Source of the DNA: DATLGB01 sp038232275
Lineage (GTDB): Bacteria > Actinomycetota > Thermoleophilia > Solirubrobacterales > Solirubrobacteraceae
Length of the DNA stretch: 64,000 bases
Reading direction: 5' to 3'
Assembly (NCBI GenBank): GCA_038232275.1
Contig: JBBSIC010000007.1
Span: 20,201-84,200, forward strand
In this document: positions 25,050-33,068 of the stretch, in pieces
Numbering within the stretch: position 1 is the first letter of the stretch
How the letters are laid out: each line of letters begins with the position of its first letter
Translations under genes and position numbers: made by a program
The notes under the pieces: model-generated
What the model saw: only the letters and a program-made list of their open reading frames with translations
Told to the model about the DNA's origin: nothing
The model's database searches: none

Positions 25050-25451
25050 CTAGCGCCTGCGCTGAGCCTTGCGCGCCTGGCGCTGGCGCTTGCCGCGCTC
25101 GCGCGCCTTGCGCTTGGCCGCCTGGGCCTCGCGCTGCCTGTCCGCGTCGGTCTTGGGGACCTCGCCGCGCCCGACGGCGCGGCGGTCGGACTCGGTGAGG
25201 TTGCGGCGGGCGTCGCGCGTGATGAAGATCCCGATGCCGAGGAAGATGATCGCCACGCCCCCCGCGATGCCGAGCAGCAGCGGCTTGCTCACCGAGGACT
25301 GGTCGCCCGGGTTCTGCACCGGCGCCGGCGTGGCGGTCGGCGCGGGGGGCGCCTGGGGGAGCGGGCCGAACGGGCTCGACTGCGCGAGCGCCGCGGGCGC
25401 CGGCAGGGCGCACAGGACGAACGCGATGATCAGCGTGGCGTAGCGACGCAT
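25050..25451 (-). CDS. Hypothetical secreted/membrane protein with basic tail
   Basis: 133 residues: a cleavable-type signal sequence (LIIAFVLCALPAPAALAQ), a Pro/Ala-rich outer linker (PQAPPAPTATPAPVQNPG), one membrane helix (PLLLGIAGGVAIIFLGIGIFI, about residues 57-77), then a long basic cytoplasmic tail with repeated KR/RQ pairs (KRKARERGKRQRQARKAQRRR region). Function unknown. Preceded by a leaderless-type -10, and downstream of the MATE gene on the same strand. Confidence 0.72.
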   Translation of the reverse strand: MRRYATLIIAFVLCALPAPAALAQSSPFGPLPQAPPAPTATPAPVQNPGDQSSVSKPLLLGIAGGVAIIFLGIGIFITRDARRNLTESDRRAVGRGEVPKTDADRQREAQAAKRKARERGKRQRQARKAQRRR

Positions 25452-25461
25452 TCGCGGCGCG

Positions 25462-25467
25462 ATCCTA
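25462..25467 (-). promoter_or_regulatory. Putative -10 (TAGGAT)
   Basis: Minus-strand TAGGAT ends ten bases before the ATG at 25451. It overlaps the first bases downstream of the MATE gene stop. Confidence 0.4.
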
Positions 25468-26754
25468 GACCACTCCGGTGATCGCCCAGCGCCGTCCCCG
25501 GAAGCGCACGGCGCAGGTGACCAGGCGGACGGCGATGAAGGCGCACAGCGCGGCCCACACCCCCGCGATGCCCCAGCCGGCCGCGTAGGCGACGATCGCG
25601 AGGCCGACGCCGACGACCGACGCGGCGACCATGCCGGCGGCGAGAAAGCGCGTGTCCCCCGCCCCGATGAGGATGCCGTCGAGGGCGAAGACGGCGCCGT
25701 TGAAGGGCATCATCGCCACCAGCAAGGGCCACATGTCGTGCGCCTGGGCGATCACCCGGGGGTCGTCGGTGAAGATCCGCGGGAGGACGGGCTCGAGCGC
25801 GAGCAGGGCCACCGCGAAGGTCCCGCCGAGCACGACCGACCAGCCGATCATCCGCCGCGCCGCCGCGCGCGCGGCGCTGGCATCGGTCGCGCCGAGCATG
25901 CGGCCGACCATCACCTGGCCGGCGATCGCGATCGCGTCGAGCACCAGGGCGATGAACAGGAACAGCTGGTAGCCGATCTGATGGGCGCCGAGGGCGGCCG
26001 CGCCGACGCGCGCGAGCACGGCGGAACAGATGAGAAAGACGCCGAGCAGCGCGGACGTGCGCACCGCGATCTCCCCGCCGACCCGGATCAGCCGGCGGAT
26101 GCGCCCGAGGTCCGGCGGCGCCCAGCCCGCCCGCCGTTGCACGACCACGAAGGCCGCGGCCATGCCGAGCTGCGCGATCACCGTTCCCCAGGCGGACCCC
26201 GGCAGGCCCCAGCCGAAGCCGTAGACGAAGAGCACCTCGAGCAGCGCGTTGACCGTGTGCGCGGCGAGCAGGATCGCCAGCGGCGTGCGCAGATCGCCGA
26301 TGCCCCGCAGGAAGCCCTGGCCGGCGCTGGCGAGCATGAAGGCGGGGGCGCCGAGGGCCGCGATGCGCAGGTACGTGACGGCGCCATCGCGGACGTCGCC
26401 CTGTCCGCCCATGAGCGTCGTGAGCGGCGACGCGACGGCCACGGCCGCAACGAGCAGGCCCACGCCGATCGCCAGCGCGAGCCACTGCGCCTGGGACCCG
26501 ATCGCCGCCGCTTTGTCCTCGCGCCCGGCGCCGTGCAGGCGCGCGACCTGCGCCGTCGTTCCGTAGGTGAGGAAGTTGAAGACCGTGAAGCCGCTGGCGA
26601 GGACGGTGGTCGCGAGGGCGAGCGCCGCAAGCTGCGTCGTGCCGATGTGCCCGACGATCGCCGTGTCCACGAGCACGTACAGCGGCTCGGCGGCCAGCGC
26701 TCCCAGGGCGGGCAGCGCGAGCCGGACGATCTCCTTGTCATACGGTGAGCGCAC
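25465..26754 (-). CDS. MATE family efflux transporter (DinF-like)
   Basis: 429 residues with twelve hydrophobic segments in two related halves. PALGALAAEPLYVLVDTAIVGHIGTTQLAALALA is the MATE N-lobe signature and AALGAHQIGYQLFLFIALVLDAIAIAGQ its counterpart in the second half. These proteins expel drugs or metabolites by Na+ or H+ antiport. GTG start at 26754 lies one base from the divergent start of the next gene, so its promoter must lie within that gene's coding region. Confidence 0.92.
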   Translation of the reverse strand: MRSPYDKEIVRLALPALGALAAEPLYVLVDTAIVGHIGTTQLAALALATTVLASGFTVFNFLTYGTTAQVARLHGAGREDKAAAIGSQAQWLALAIGVGLLVAAVAVASPLTTLMGGQGDVRDGAVTYLRIAALGAPAFMLASAGQGFLRGIGDLRTPLAILLAAHTVNALLEVLFVYGFGWGLPGSAWGTVIAQLGMAAAFVVVQRRAGWAPPDLGRIRRLIRVGGEIAVRTSALLGVFLICSAVLARVGAAALGAHQIGYQLFLFIALVLDAIAIAGQVMVGRMLGATDASAARAAARRMIGWSVVLGGTFAVALLALEPVLPRIFTDDPRVIAQAHDMWPLLVAMMPFNGAVFALDGILIGAGDTRFLAAGMVAASVVGVGLAIVAYAAGWGIAGVWAALCAFIAVRLVTCAVRFRGRRWAITGVV

Positions 26755-26755
26755 G

Positions 26756-27595
26756 GTGAAGCTGCGTCTCTATCACCACGCCGACGGCGCGCGCATCGCG
26801 TATCGCGAGGCCGGCACCGGGCCGCCGCTCGCGCTGATCCACTCCGCGGGCCTGACCCACCGCGAGTTCGAGCCGCTGGTCGAGGAGCTTTCCGACCGCT
26901 TCCGGCTGGTGATGCCGGACCTGCCGCTGCACGGCGACTCCGAGGACCGGCCCCGCCATCCGTACACGCGCGACTGGCTCGTGGAGGTGCTCGCCGGCTT
27001 CATCCGCGAGGCGTGCGGCCCGCGCCCGCTCGTCGGCGGTCACGACATCGGCGGGCTGCTGCTGTTGCGGGCGGTGTTGAGCCGGCAGCTCCAGCCGTCG
27101 CGGATCGTGCTGCTGCCGACCGCGCTGCACCGGCGCACCGAGCGGGCGCGCACCGAGCGCGTCCTGCGGGTCGCCGCGCGGGCGGGCGCGCTCCCGGTGC
27201 TCGGGCGCGTGGCCGCGCGCGGCACCACCGTCGCCTTCCGGCCCGCCGTCGGTGAGGCGCTCTCGGCGCGGGGCAACCCGGCTGCGCGCGACCTCATGCG
27301 CCACGCGCTCTCCGACCTGCCGCGCAACGGCAACCGCGCCCGCGCCTGGGCCAAGGCCGCCCGCCGCTGGCCGGTCGGCCCGCAAACCGACCTGCTCGAC
27401 GCCTACCGCCACATCGACTGCCCCGTCCTGCTGCTGTGGGCAGACGAGGACCCGGCCCACCCCGTCTCGATCGCCGAGGAGCTTCTCGACCTCCTCCCGG
27501 ACGCTCAGCTGCGCGTCCTGCCGGGCACGGGCTACCTGATGGCCTACGACGACCCCGTCGGGCTGGGCCGCGAGATCGCGGCCTTCTGCCTGTGA
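26756..27595 (+). CDS. Alpha/beta hydrolase fold protein, atypical catalytic triad
   Basis: 279 residues. The fold is clear: YREAGTGPPLALIHSAG, LVMPDLPLHGDSEDRP, GGHDIGGLLLLRAV (nucleophile elbow) and CPVLLLWADEDPAHP. The elbow residue is Asp (GHDIGG), as in epoxide hydrolases and haloalkane dehalogenases rather than Ser esterases. At the usual catalytic His (GTGH) the sequence reads LPGTGYLMAYDDP, Tyr instead of His. Either the His is elsewhere or the protein is not a hydrolase. GTG start one base from the divergent MATE start. Confidence 0.8.
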   Translation: MKLRLYHHADGARIAYREAGTGPPLALIHSAGLTHREFEPLVEELSDRFRLVMPDLPLHGDSEDRPRHPYTRDWLVEVLAGFIREACGPRPLVGGHDIGGLLLLRAVLSRQLQPSRIVLLPTALHRRTERARTERVLRVAARAGALPVLGRVAARGTTVAFRPAVGEALSARGNPAARDLMRHALSDLPRNGNRARAWAKAARRWPVGPQTDLLDAYRHIDCPVLLLWADEDPAHPVSIAEELLDLLPDAQLRVLPGTGYLMAYDDPVGLGREIAAFCL

Positions 27596-27603
27596 GCGCG
27601 CGC

Positions 27604-27609
27604 TAGCGT
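27604..27609 (+). promoter_or_regulatory. Putative -10 (TAGCGT) for fumC
   Basis: TAGCGT ends seven bases before the fumC ATG (27617), in the 21-base gap after the hydrolase gene. Confidence 0.45.
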
Positions 27610-27616
27610 CCCGGCC

Positions 27617-28939
27617 ATGACAGAGCAGCTATGGGGCGGCGAGACGACGAAGGCCGTCGAGAACTTCCCGATCTCCGGTGAGCCGGTCCCGGTGCCGGTT
27701 CTGCGCTGGCTGGGCCGGATCAAGGGCGCCGCGGCGCGCACGAACGCCGACCTGGGGCTCCTGGACGCAGACCTGGCCGAGCGGATCGCCGGCGCGGGCG
27801 ACGAGGTCGCCGACGGCAAGCACGACGACCAGTTTCCGATCGACGTGTTCCAGACGGGCTCGGGCACGTCGACGAACATGAACGCCAACGAGGTGCTCGC
27901 GAGCCTCGCCGGCGAGGGAGTCCACCCGAACGACCACGTGAACATGGGCCAGTCGTCAAACGACGTGTTCCCCAGCGCCGTGCACCTCGCCGCGCTGGGC
28001 GGGGCGACCGGGGACCTGCTGCCGGCGCTGGACGCGCTCGAGGCCGCGCTGCGGGCCAAGGCCGACGAGTTCGCCGACGTCGTCAAGGCCGGGCGCACGC
28101 ACCTGATGGACGCGGTCCCGGTCACGCTCGGCCAGGAGTTCGCCGGCTACGCGGCGCAGATCCGCCTGGGAGCGCGCCGGGTCCGAGACACCCTGCCGCG
28201 CGTCGCGCAGATCCCGCTCGGGGGCACCGCGACCGGCACCGGCCTCAACACGCACCCGGACTTCGCCGCGGGCGTGCGCGCCAGGCTCAGCGAGGCGACC
28301 GGGCTGGAGATCCTCGCGCCCGAGGACCCCTTCGAGGCCCAGGCCAACCGCGACGCGCTCGTCGAGCTCTCCGGCGCGCTGAAGGTCATCGCCGTCTCGC
28401 TGACCAAGATCGCCAACGACCTGGCGCTGATGGGCTCCGGCCCGCGGGCGGGCATCGGCGAGCTGCTGCTGCCCGAGCTGCAGAAGGGCTCGTCGATCAT
28501 GCCCGGCAAGGTCAACCCGGTCATCCCCGAGGTCGTGCTCCAGGTGAGTGCGCAGGTGATCGGCAACGACACCGCCATCACCATCGGCGGCATGCAGGGA
28601 CAGTTCGAGCTCAACGTGCGCATCCCGCTGATCGCGCGCAACCTGCTGCAGTCGATCCACCTGCTCGCCACCACGACGACCGCGCTCCGCGAGAAGGTCA
28701 TCGAGGGGCTCGAGGTCAACCTCGCCGGCTGCGAGGCCGGCGCCGAGGGGACCCTCGCCGTCGCCACCGCGCTGAACCCGTTCATCGGCTACGACAAGGC
28801 TGCCGACATCGTCAAGGAGGCGTCGGCGTCCGGCCGCACCCTGCGCGAGGTCGCCCGCGAGCAGGGCGTGGACGAGGAGACGCTCGACAAGGCGCTCGAC
28901 CTGCGCAGGATCGCCGCCGGATCGGCCGCGAAGGACTAG
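27617..28939 (+). CDS. fumC: Fumarate hydratase, class II
   Basis: 440 residues. The TCA-cycle enzyme that interconverts fumarate and malate. Family marks: FQTGSGTSTNMNANEV, HVNMGQSSNDVFPSAVH, AGRTHLMDAVPVTLGQE and the signature GSSIMPGKVNPVIPE (about residues 292-306), which carries the catalytic loop Ser. Complete at both ends. TAG stop overlaps the convergent REC-GGDEF stop in CTAG. Its nearness to the SSADH operon at 29883 fits a TCA-cycle role. Confidence 0.96.
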   Translation: MTEQLWGGETTKAVENFPISGEPVPVPVLRWLGRIKGAAARTNADLGLLDADLAERIAGAGDEVADGKHDDQFPIDVFQTGSGTSTNMNANEVLASLAGEGVHPNDHVNMGQSSNDVFPSAVHLAALGGATGDLLPALDALEAALRAKADEFADVVKAGRTHLMDAVPVTLGQEFAGYAAQIRLGARRVRDTLPRVAQIPLGGTATGTGLNTHPDFAAGVRARLSEATGLEILAPEDPFEAQANRDALVELSGALKVIAVSLTKIANDLALMGSGPRAGIGELLLPELQKGSSIMPGKVNPVIPEVVLQVSAQVIGNDTAITIGGMQGQFELNVRIPLIARNLLQSIHLLATTTTALREKVIEGLEVNLAGCEAGAEGTLAVATALNPFIGYDKAADIVKEASASGRTLREVAREQGVDEETLDKALDLRRIAAGSAAKD

Positions 28940-29846
28940 GCCGGGTCGGCGACGACCACGTTGCGCCCGCGCCGCTTCGCCTCGTAGAGCGCCGCGTCGG
29001 CGCGGGCGATCAGGTCGTTCCCGGTCTCGGTGTCGGTCAGCATCGCCCAGCCGAGCGACATGGTGATGCTCAGCAGGCCGGCGCTGGTGTGAAAGGGCGG
29101 GTCGGCGACCGCCGAGCGGATGCGCTCGGCGATCTCGTCGGCGTGGCCTCGCGAGGCGTCGGGCATGAGCACCACGAACTCCTCGCCGCCCCAGCGCATG
29201 GGAAGGTCGCTGGCGCGGACGGCGTGGCCGAGCCGGCGCGCGCCCTCGGCGAGGCACTGGTCGCCCGCCTCGTGCCCGTAGGTGTCGTTGACGCCCTTGA
29301 AGTGATCGAGGTCGGCGATCAGGACCGCCAGCGAGCGGCCGTGGCGCTGCGCCGCCGACACCAGGCGCTCGAGCTCGGAGAACCCGTGGCGGCGGTTGGC
29401 CAGGCTGGTCAGCGGGTCGGTCATCGCCTGCACGGTGAGCCGGCGGTTGACGTCGTGCAGGTCGTCCTGCAGGCGCTTGACGCGGACGGCGGCGCTGACC
29501 CGCGCGATCAGCTCCTCGAGCTGGGGCGGCTTGGCCATGAAGTCGTGCGCGCCCCGGCTGAGGCAGGCCGGGGCGTCGCGGTCCAGGGCGCCCGTCAGGA
29601 TGATCACGGGCGGCGGGTGCGACATCGACTGGATCGCGTCGAGGACCTCGAGGCCGGAGATATCGGGCAGGTCGAGGTCGAGCAGGACCGCGTCGACCGG
29701 GCCGCTGACCTCCTCGATCGCGCCGCGGCCCGTGGAGGCGCCGATCACCTCGAAACGTAGTGCGAGAGCGACTGCTCGAGGAAGTAGCGGACGGACTCGA
29801 CGTCGTCGACGACGAGCACCCGGCCGGAGGAGGCGGCTGCGGGCAA
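28936..29846 (-). pseudogene. Response regulator-diguanylate cyclase, one-base frameshift
   Basis: A REC-GGDEF protein split by a single missing base. From TTG 29846 the first frame reads RVLVVDDVESVRYFLEQSLSHY, including the REC acidic pair, then stops at 29745. Restoring one base near 29756 (GT to GGT) gives HYGFEVIGAS and continues in the second frame: VDAVLLDLDLPDISG (phospho-Asp), the linker, MTDPLTSLANRRHGF, and the active site MRWGGEEFVVLMPD (GGEEF, active type). Total about 302 residues. A truncated GGDEF protein could start downstream (GTG 29748). Real mutation or sequencing error. Confidence 0.8.
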
Positions 29847-29882
29847 GGGCGCGCGATGTTACAGGCCCGAAATCCTCCGGCC

Positions 29883-31346
29883 CTACGTCGCCACGGCCAC
29901 GTACTTGGTCTCCAGGTACTCGTCGATGCCCTCCTTGCCGCCCTCGCGGCCGAAGCCGGACTGCTTGACCCCGCCGAACGGCGCGGAGGCGTTGGAGACC
30001 ATGCCCTGGTTGAGGCCGACCATGCCGGTCTCGAGGCCCTCGACCACGCGCAGCGAGCGCTTGAGGTCGTTCGTGTAGACGTAGGCGACGAGGCCGTACT
30101 CGGTGTCGTTGGCGGCGGCGATCGCCTCCTCCTCGGAGTCGAAGCCGGCCACCGGCGCGACGGGGCCGAAGATCTCCTGCTTGAGGAGCTTGGCGTCGTC
30201 GGAGACATCGGCCAGCACCGTCGGCTCGTAGAAGTACCCCGGGCCGTCGATGGCGTGTCCGCCGACGAGCGCGCGCGCGCCCTTGGAGAGGGCGTCCTGC
30301 ACGAGCTCTGAGACCTTGTCGCGCTGGCCGTCGTCGATCAGCGGTCCGACCTCGGTGTCGTCGTCGGTCCCGCGGCCGACCTTCATGGCGCCGAGGCGGT
30401 CGGCCAGCTTGGACGTGAACTCCTCGCGCACGGACTCGTGCACGTGGAAGCGGTTGGCCGCCGTGCACGCCTCGCCGATGTTGCGCATCTTGGCCAGCAG
30501 GGCGCCCTCGACGGCGGCGTCGAGGTCGGCGTCTGAGAAGACGAGAAACGGCGCGTTGCCCCCGAGCTCCATCGACACCCGCAGCACGGCGTCGGCGGAC
30601 TGCCTGATCAGGGTCCGGCCGACCTCGGTCGACCCGGTGAAGGAGAGCTTGCGCAGGCGCGGGTCGGCGAGGATCGGACCGGTCACGTCCTTCGCCGACC
30701 GCGACGTGATCACGTTCAAGACGCCGCCGGGCAGGCCGGCCTCCTCGAGGATCTGCGCGAGGGCGATCATCGACAGCGGCGTCTGCTTGGCGGGCTTGGC
30801 GACCATCGTGCAGCCCGCCGCGATGGCCGGGCCGATCTTGCGCGTGCCCATCGCCAGCGGGAAGTTCCAGGGGGTGATGAAGTAGCACGGGCCGACGGGC
30901 TGGCGCATGACCAGGACGCGGCCCGTGCCTCCGGGCGCGACGGCGTAGCGGCCGTCGATGCGCACGGCCTCCTCGGCGAACCAGCGGAGGAAGTCGGCGG
31001 CGTAGATGATCTCGGCCCTGGACTCCTTGATGGTCTTGCCCATCTCGAGCGTCATCAGGACCGCGAGGTCGTCCGCGCGCTCGGAGATCAGCTCGAACGC
31101 CCGGCGCAGGATCTCCCCGCGCTCGCGCGGCGCGCTCGCCGCCCACTCGGCGCGCATGCCGGCGGCGGCGTCGATCGCCGCCTGCGCGTCCTCGGGGGTC
31201 GCGTCGGCGACCTCGACGAGCGTCTCGCCCGTCGACGGGTCCTCGACGGGCAGGGTCTTGTGCGCGTCGCGCCACTCGCCGCCGATGAACAGGCCGGTGT
31301 TGACGGACTCGAGCACCGCGCGCTCCTGCTTGTCGGTGACGCTCAT
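29883..31346 (-). CDS. gabD: Succinate-semialdehyde dehydrogenase (NADP+)
   Basis: 487 residues of the ALDH superfamily, with PWNFPLAMGTRKIGPAIAAG (cofactor site), SFTGSTEVGRTL, the general base Glu in MELGGNAPFLVF, and the catalytic Cys in GEACTAANRF. Overall it matches GabD-type succinate-semialdehyde dehydrogenases. Its ATG overlaps the stop of the TPP enzyme gene by four bases (ATGA), so the two are made together. That pairing suggests it oxidises succinate semialdehyde produced by its partner from 2-oxoglutarate. Confidence 0.9.
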   Translation of the reverse strand: MSVTDKQERAVLESVNTGLFIGGEWRDAHKTLPVEDPSTGETLVEVADATPEDAQAAIDAAAGMRAEWAASAPRERGEILRRAFELISERADDLAVLMTLEMGKTIKESRAEIIYAADFLRWFAEEAVRIDGRYAVAPGGTGRVLVMRQPVGPCYFITPWNFPLAMGTRKIGPAIAAGCTMVAKPAKQTPLSMIALAQILEEAGLPGGVLNVITSRSAKDVTGPILADPRLRKLSFTGSTEVGRTLIRQSADAVLRVSMELGGNAPFLVFSDADLDAAVEGALLAKMRNIGEACTAANRFHVHESVREEFTSKLADRLGAMKVGRGTDDDTEVGPLIDDGQRDKVSELVQDALSKGARALVGGHAIDGPGYFYEPTVLADVSDDAKLLKQEIFGPVAPVAGFDSEEEAIAAANDTEYGLVAYVYTNDLKRSLRVVEGLETGMVGLNQGMVSNASAPFGGVKQSGFGREGGKEGIDEYLETKYVAVAT

Positions 31347-32998
31347 GCGGCAACCGTCTCCTTTCCGAGCTGGTCCTGAAGGCCGATGTCCTGCGAGTAG
31401 TCGATGGGGACCACGACGATCGACGGCTCGTCGAGCTCGAGCGCCGCGGCCAGGTGCCGCGGGAAGTCGTCGACCTCCTCGCAGCGGAAGCCGGGCAGGC
31501 CGAACGCCTGCGCGAGCGCCACGAAGTCCGGATTGGTGAAGTCGACCCCGAAGTGCTCGCCGAACCTGTTGTCCTGCTTCCACGCGATCGAGCCGTACTG
31601 CTCGTTCTCCCAGATCACGTTGACCACCGCCGTCCCGAGGCGCCGGGCGGTCTCGAGCTCCTGGCAGTTCATGAGAAAGCCGCCGTCGCCGGAGACCGTC
31701 ACGACCTTGCGCCCGGGGTGCACGAGCTTGGCGGCGATGCCCGTCGGCAGGGCGACGCCCATCCCGGCCAGGCCGTTGGCGATGAAGACGGTGTTGGGCT
31801 CGTGCGCCGGGTACAGCCGCGCGATCCACAGCTTGTGCAGGCCGACGTCGGAGATCAGGATGTCCTCGCGCCCGAGCGCCTGGCGGATCTCCCACAGCAC
31901 GCGCGGCGGGTGCATCGGAAACGCGTCGTCGCGGGCGCCGTCCTGAAAGACCCCGCGTACGAGCTCGTGCAGCCGCGACGGGGTCGTGGTCGCCGGCGCG
32001 CCGGTGCCGACGAGGCCCGAGATCTTGCGCAGGATCAGGTCGATGTCGCCGATCAGGTCCGACGCCGTGACGAAGTGCTCGTCGACCTCGGCGGAGACCG
32101 TGTCGATGCAGACGATCGTCTTGTCGCCGTCGGGGTTCCAGTTGACCGGCGCGTGCTCGACCAGGTCGTAGCCGACGGTGATGATCACGTCGGCGCGCTC
32201 GAAGCCGGCCAGCTCGTAGTCGCGCGCCTGCATGCCGACCGTGCCGCGCCACTGCGGGTCGTCGTCGTCGACGACGCCCTTGCCCATGAAGGTCGCCGCC
32301 ACGCCCATGCCGGTGGCGTGGGCGAACGCGCGCAGCGCCGGCGCCGCGTCGGCGCGCAGCACGCCGTTGCCGGCCAGGATCAGCGGGCGGTCAGCGCCGG
32401 CGATGATGTCGGCGGCCTCCTGGAGCTCGTTCTGGGCGGGCTCCGGCCGGCGGCGCTCCTGGCGGTGCGGGAGCGGGCGCTTTGACACCGGGGACGCCAT
32501 GACGTCCTCGGGGAGCTCCAGGTGCGTCGGGCCCGGCTTCTGAGCCTGGGCAACCTTGAAGGCCTTGCGCACCGCCTCGTTGATCATCTGCGCGCTGTTC
32601 AGGCGTGTGTTCCACTTGGTGATCGGCTTCAACAGGGAGACCACGTCGATGTACTGGTGGCTCTCCTTGTGCGTGCGCTCGAGGTCGCCCTGGCCCGTGA
32701 GGGCGACGAGCGGGGAGCGGTCGAGCCAGGCGTCGGCGACCGCCGTCACGAGGTTCGTGGCGCCCGGGCCGAGCGTGCCGAGGCAGACGCCGGCGCTGTG
32801 CGTGAGGCGTCCGTACATGTCGGCCATGTAGGCCCCGCCCTGTTCGTGTCGAACCACGACGAATTCGATCGAGGATCTCGCCAGGGCGCGGTTGAGCTCG
32901 AGCGTCTCCTCGCCCGGGATGCCGAAGACATAGCGCACGCCCTCGGCCTCGAGGCACTCGACGAAGAGGTCCGCGGCGTTGCGTTCGTCAGAGGACAT
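31343..32998 (-). CDS. TPP-dependent enzyme: acetolactate synthase-like / probable 2-oxoglutarate decarboxylase
   Basis: 551 residues in the three-domain TPP fold: N-terminal PYR domain (FGIPGEETLELNRAL, RHEQGGAYMADMYGR with the catalytic Glu, GVCLGTLGPGATN), the central domain, and a C-terminal PP domain with VSGDGGFLMNCQELETA binding Mg-TPP. The best-known relatives of this pattern are acetolactate synthases, but the cyanobacterial 2-oxoglutarate decarboxylase was also first labelled that way and lies beside an SSADH gene, exactly as here. ATG 32998 has GAAGG nine bases upstream; ATG 33004 is too close to it. Confidence 0.82.
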   Translation of the reverse strand: MSSDERNAADLFVECLEAEGVRYVFGIPGEETLELNRALARSSIEFVVVRHEQGGAYMADMYGRLTHSAGVCLGTLGPGATNLVTAVADAWLDRSPLVALTGQGDLERTHKESHQYIDVVSLLKPITKWNTRLNSAQMINEAVRKAFKVAQAQKPGPTHLELPEDVMASPVSKRPLPHRQERRRPEPAQNELQEAADIIAGADRPLILAGNGVLRADAAPALRAFAHATGMGVAATFMGKGVVDDDDPQWRGTVGMQARDYELAGFERADVIITVGYDLVEHAPVNWNPDGDKTIVCIDTVSAEVDEHFVTASDLIGDIDLILRKISGLVGTGAPATTTPSRLHELVRGVFQDGARDDAFPMHPPRVLWEIRQALGREDILISDVGLHKLWIARLYPAHEPNTVFIANGLAGMGVALPTGIAAKLVHPGRKVVTVSGDGGFLMNCQELETARRLGTAVVNVIWENEQYGSIAWKQDNRFGEHFGVDFTNPDFVALAQAFGLPGFRCEEVDDFPRHLAAALELDEPSIVVVPIDYSQDIGLQDQLGKETVAA

Positions 32999-33068
32999 GG
33001 CCATATACCTTCGCAACTCCCTGCCCCGAGGCGTGTCTCGCCTAACGTACGGTCGCGTCGCACTCCGC

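Noticed and set aside
29745..29747. In-frame TGA in the REC domain as a selenocysteine codon, given selC nearby
   Set aside because: The downstream sequence is in another frame, no Cys homolog is expected at that REC position, and a one-base gap explains it fully.
30000..33000. Branched-chain amino acid operon because of the acetolactate synthase-like gene
   Set aside because: No regulatory subunit ilvN or ilvC follows; an SSADH gene does, which fits a different role.
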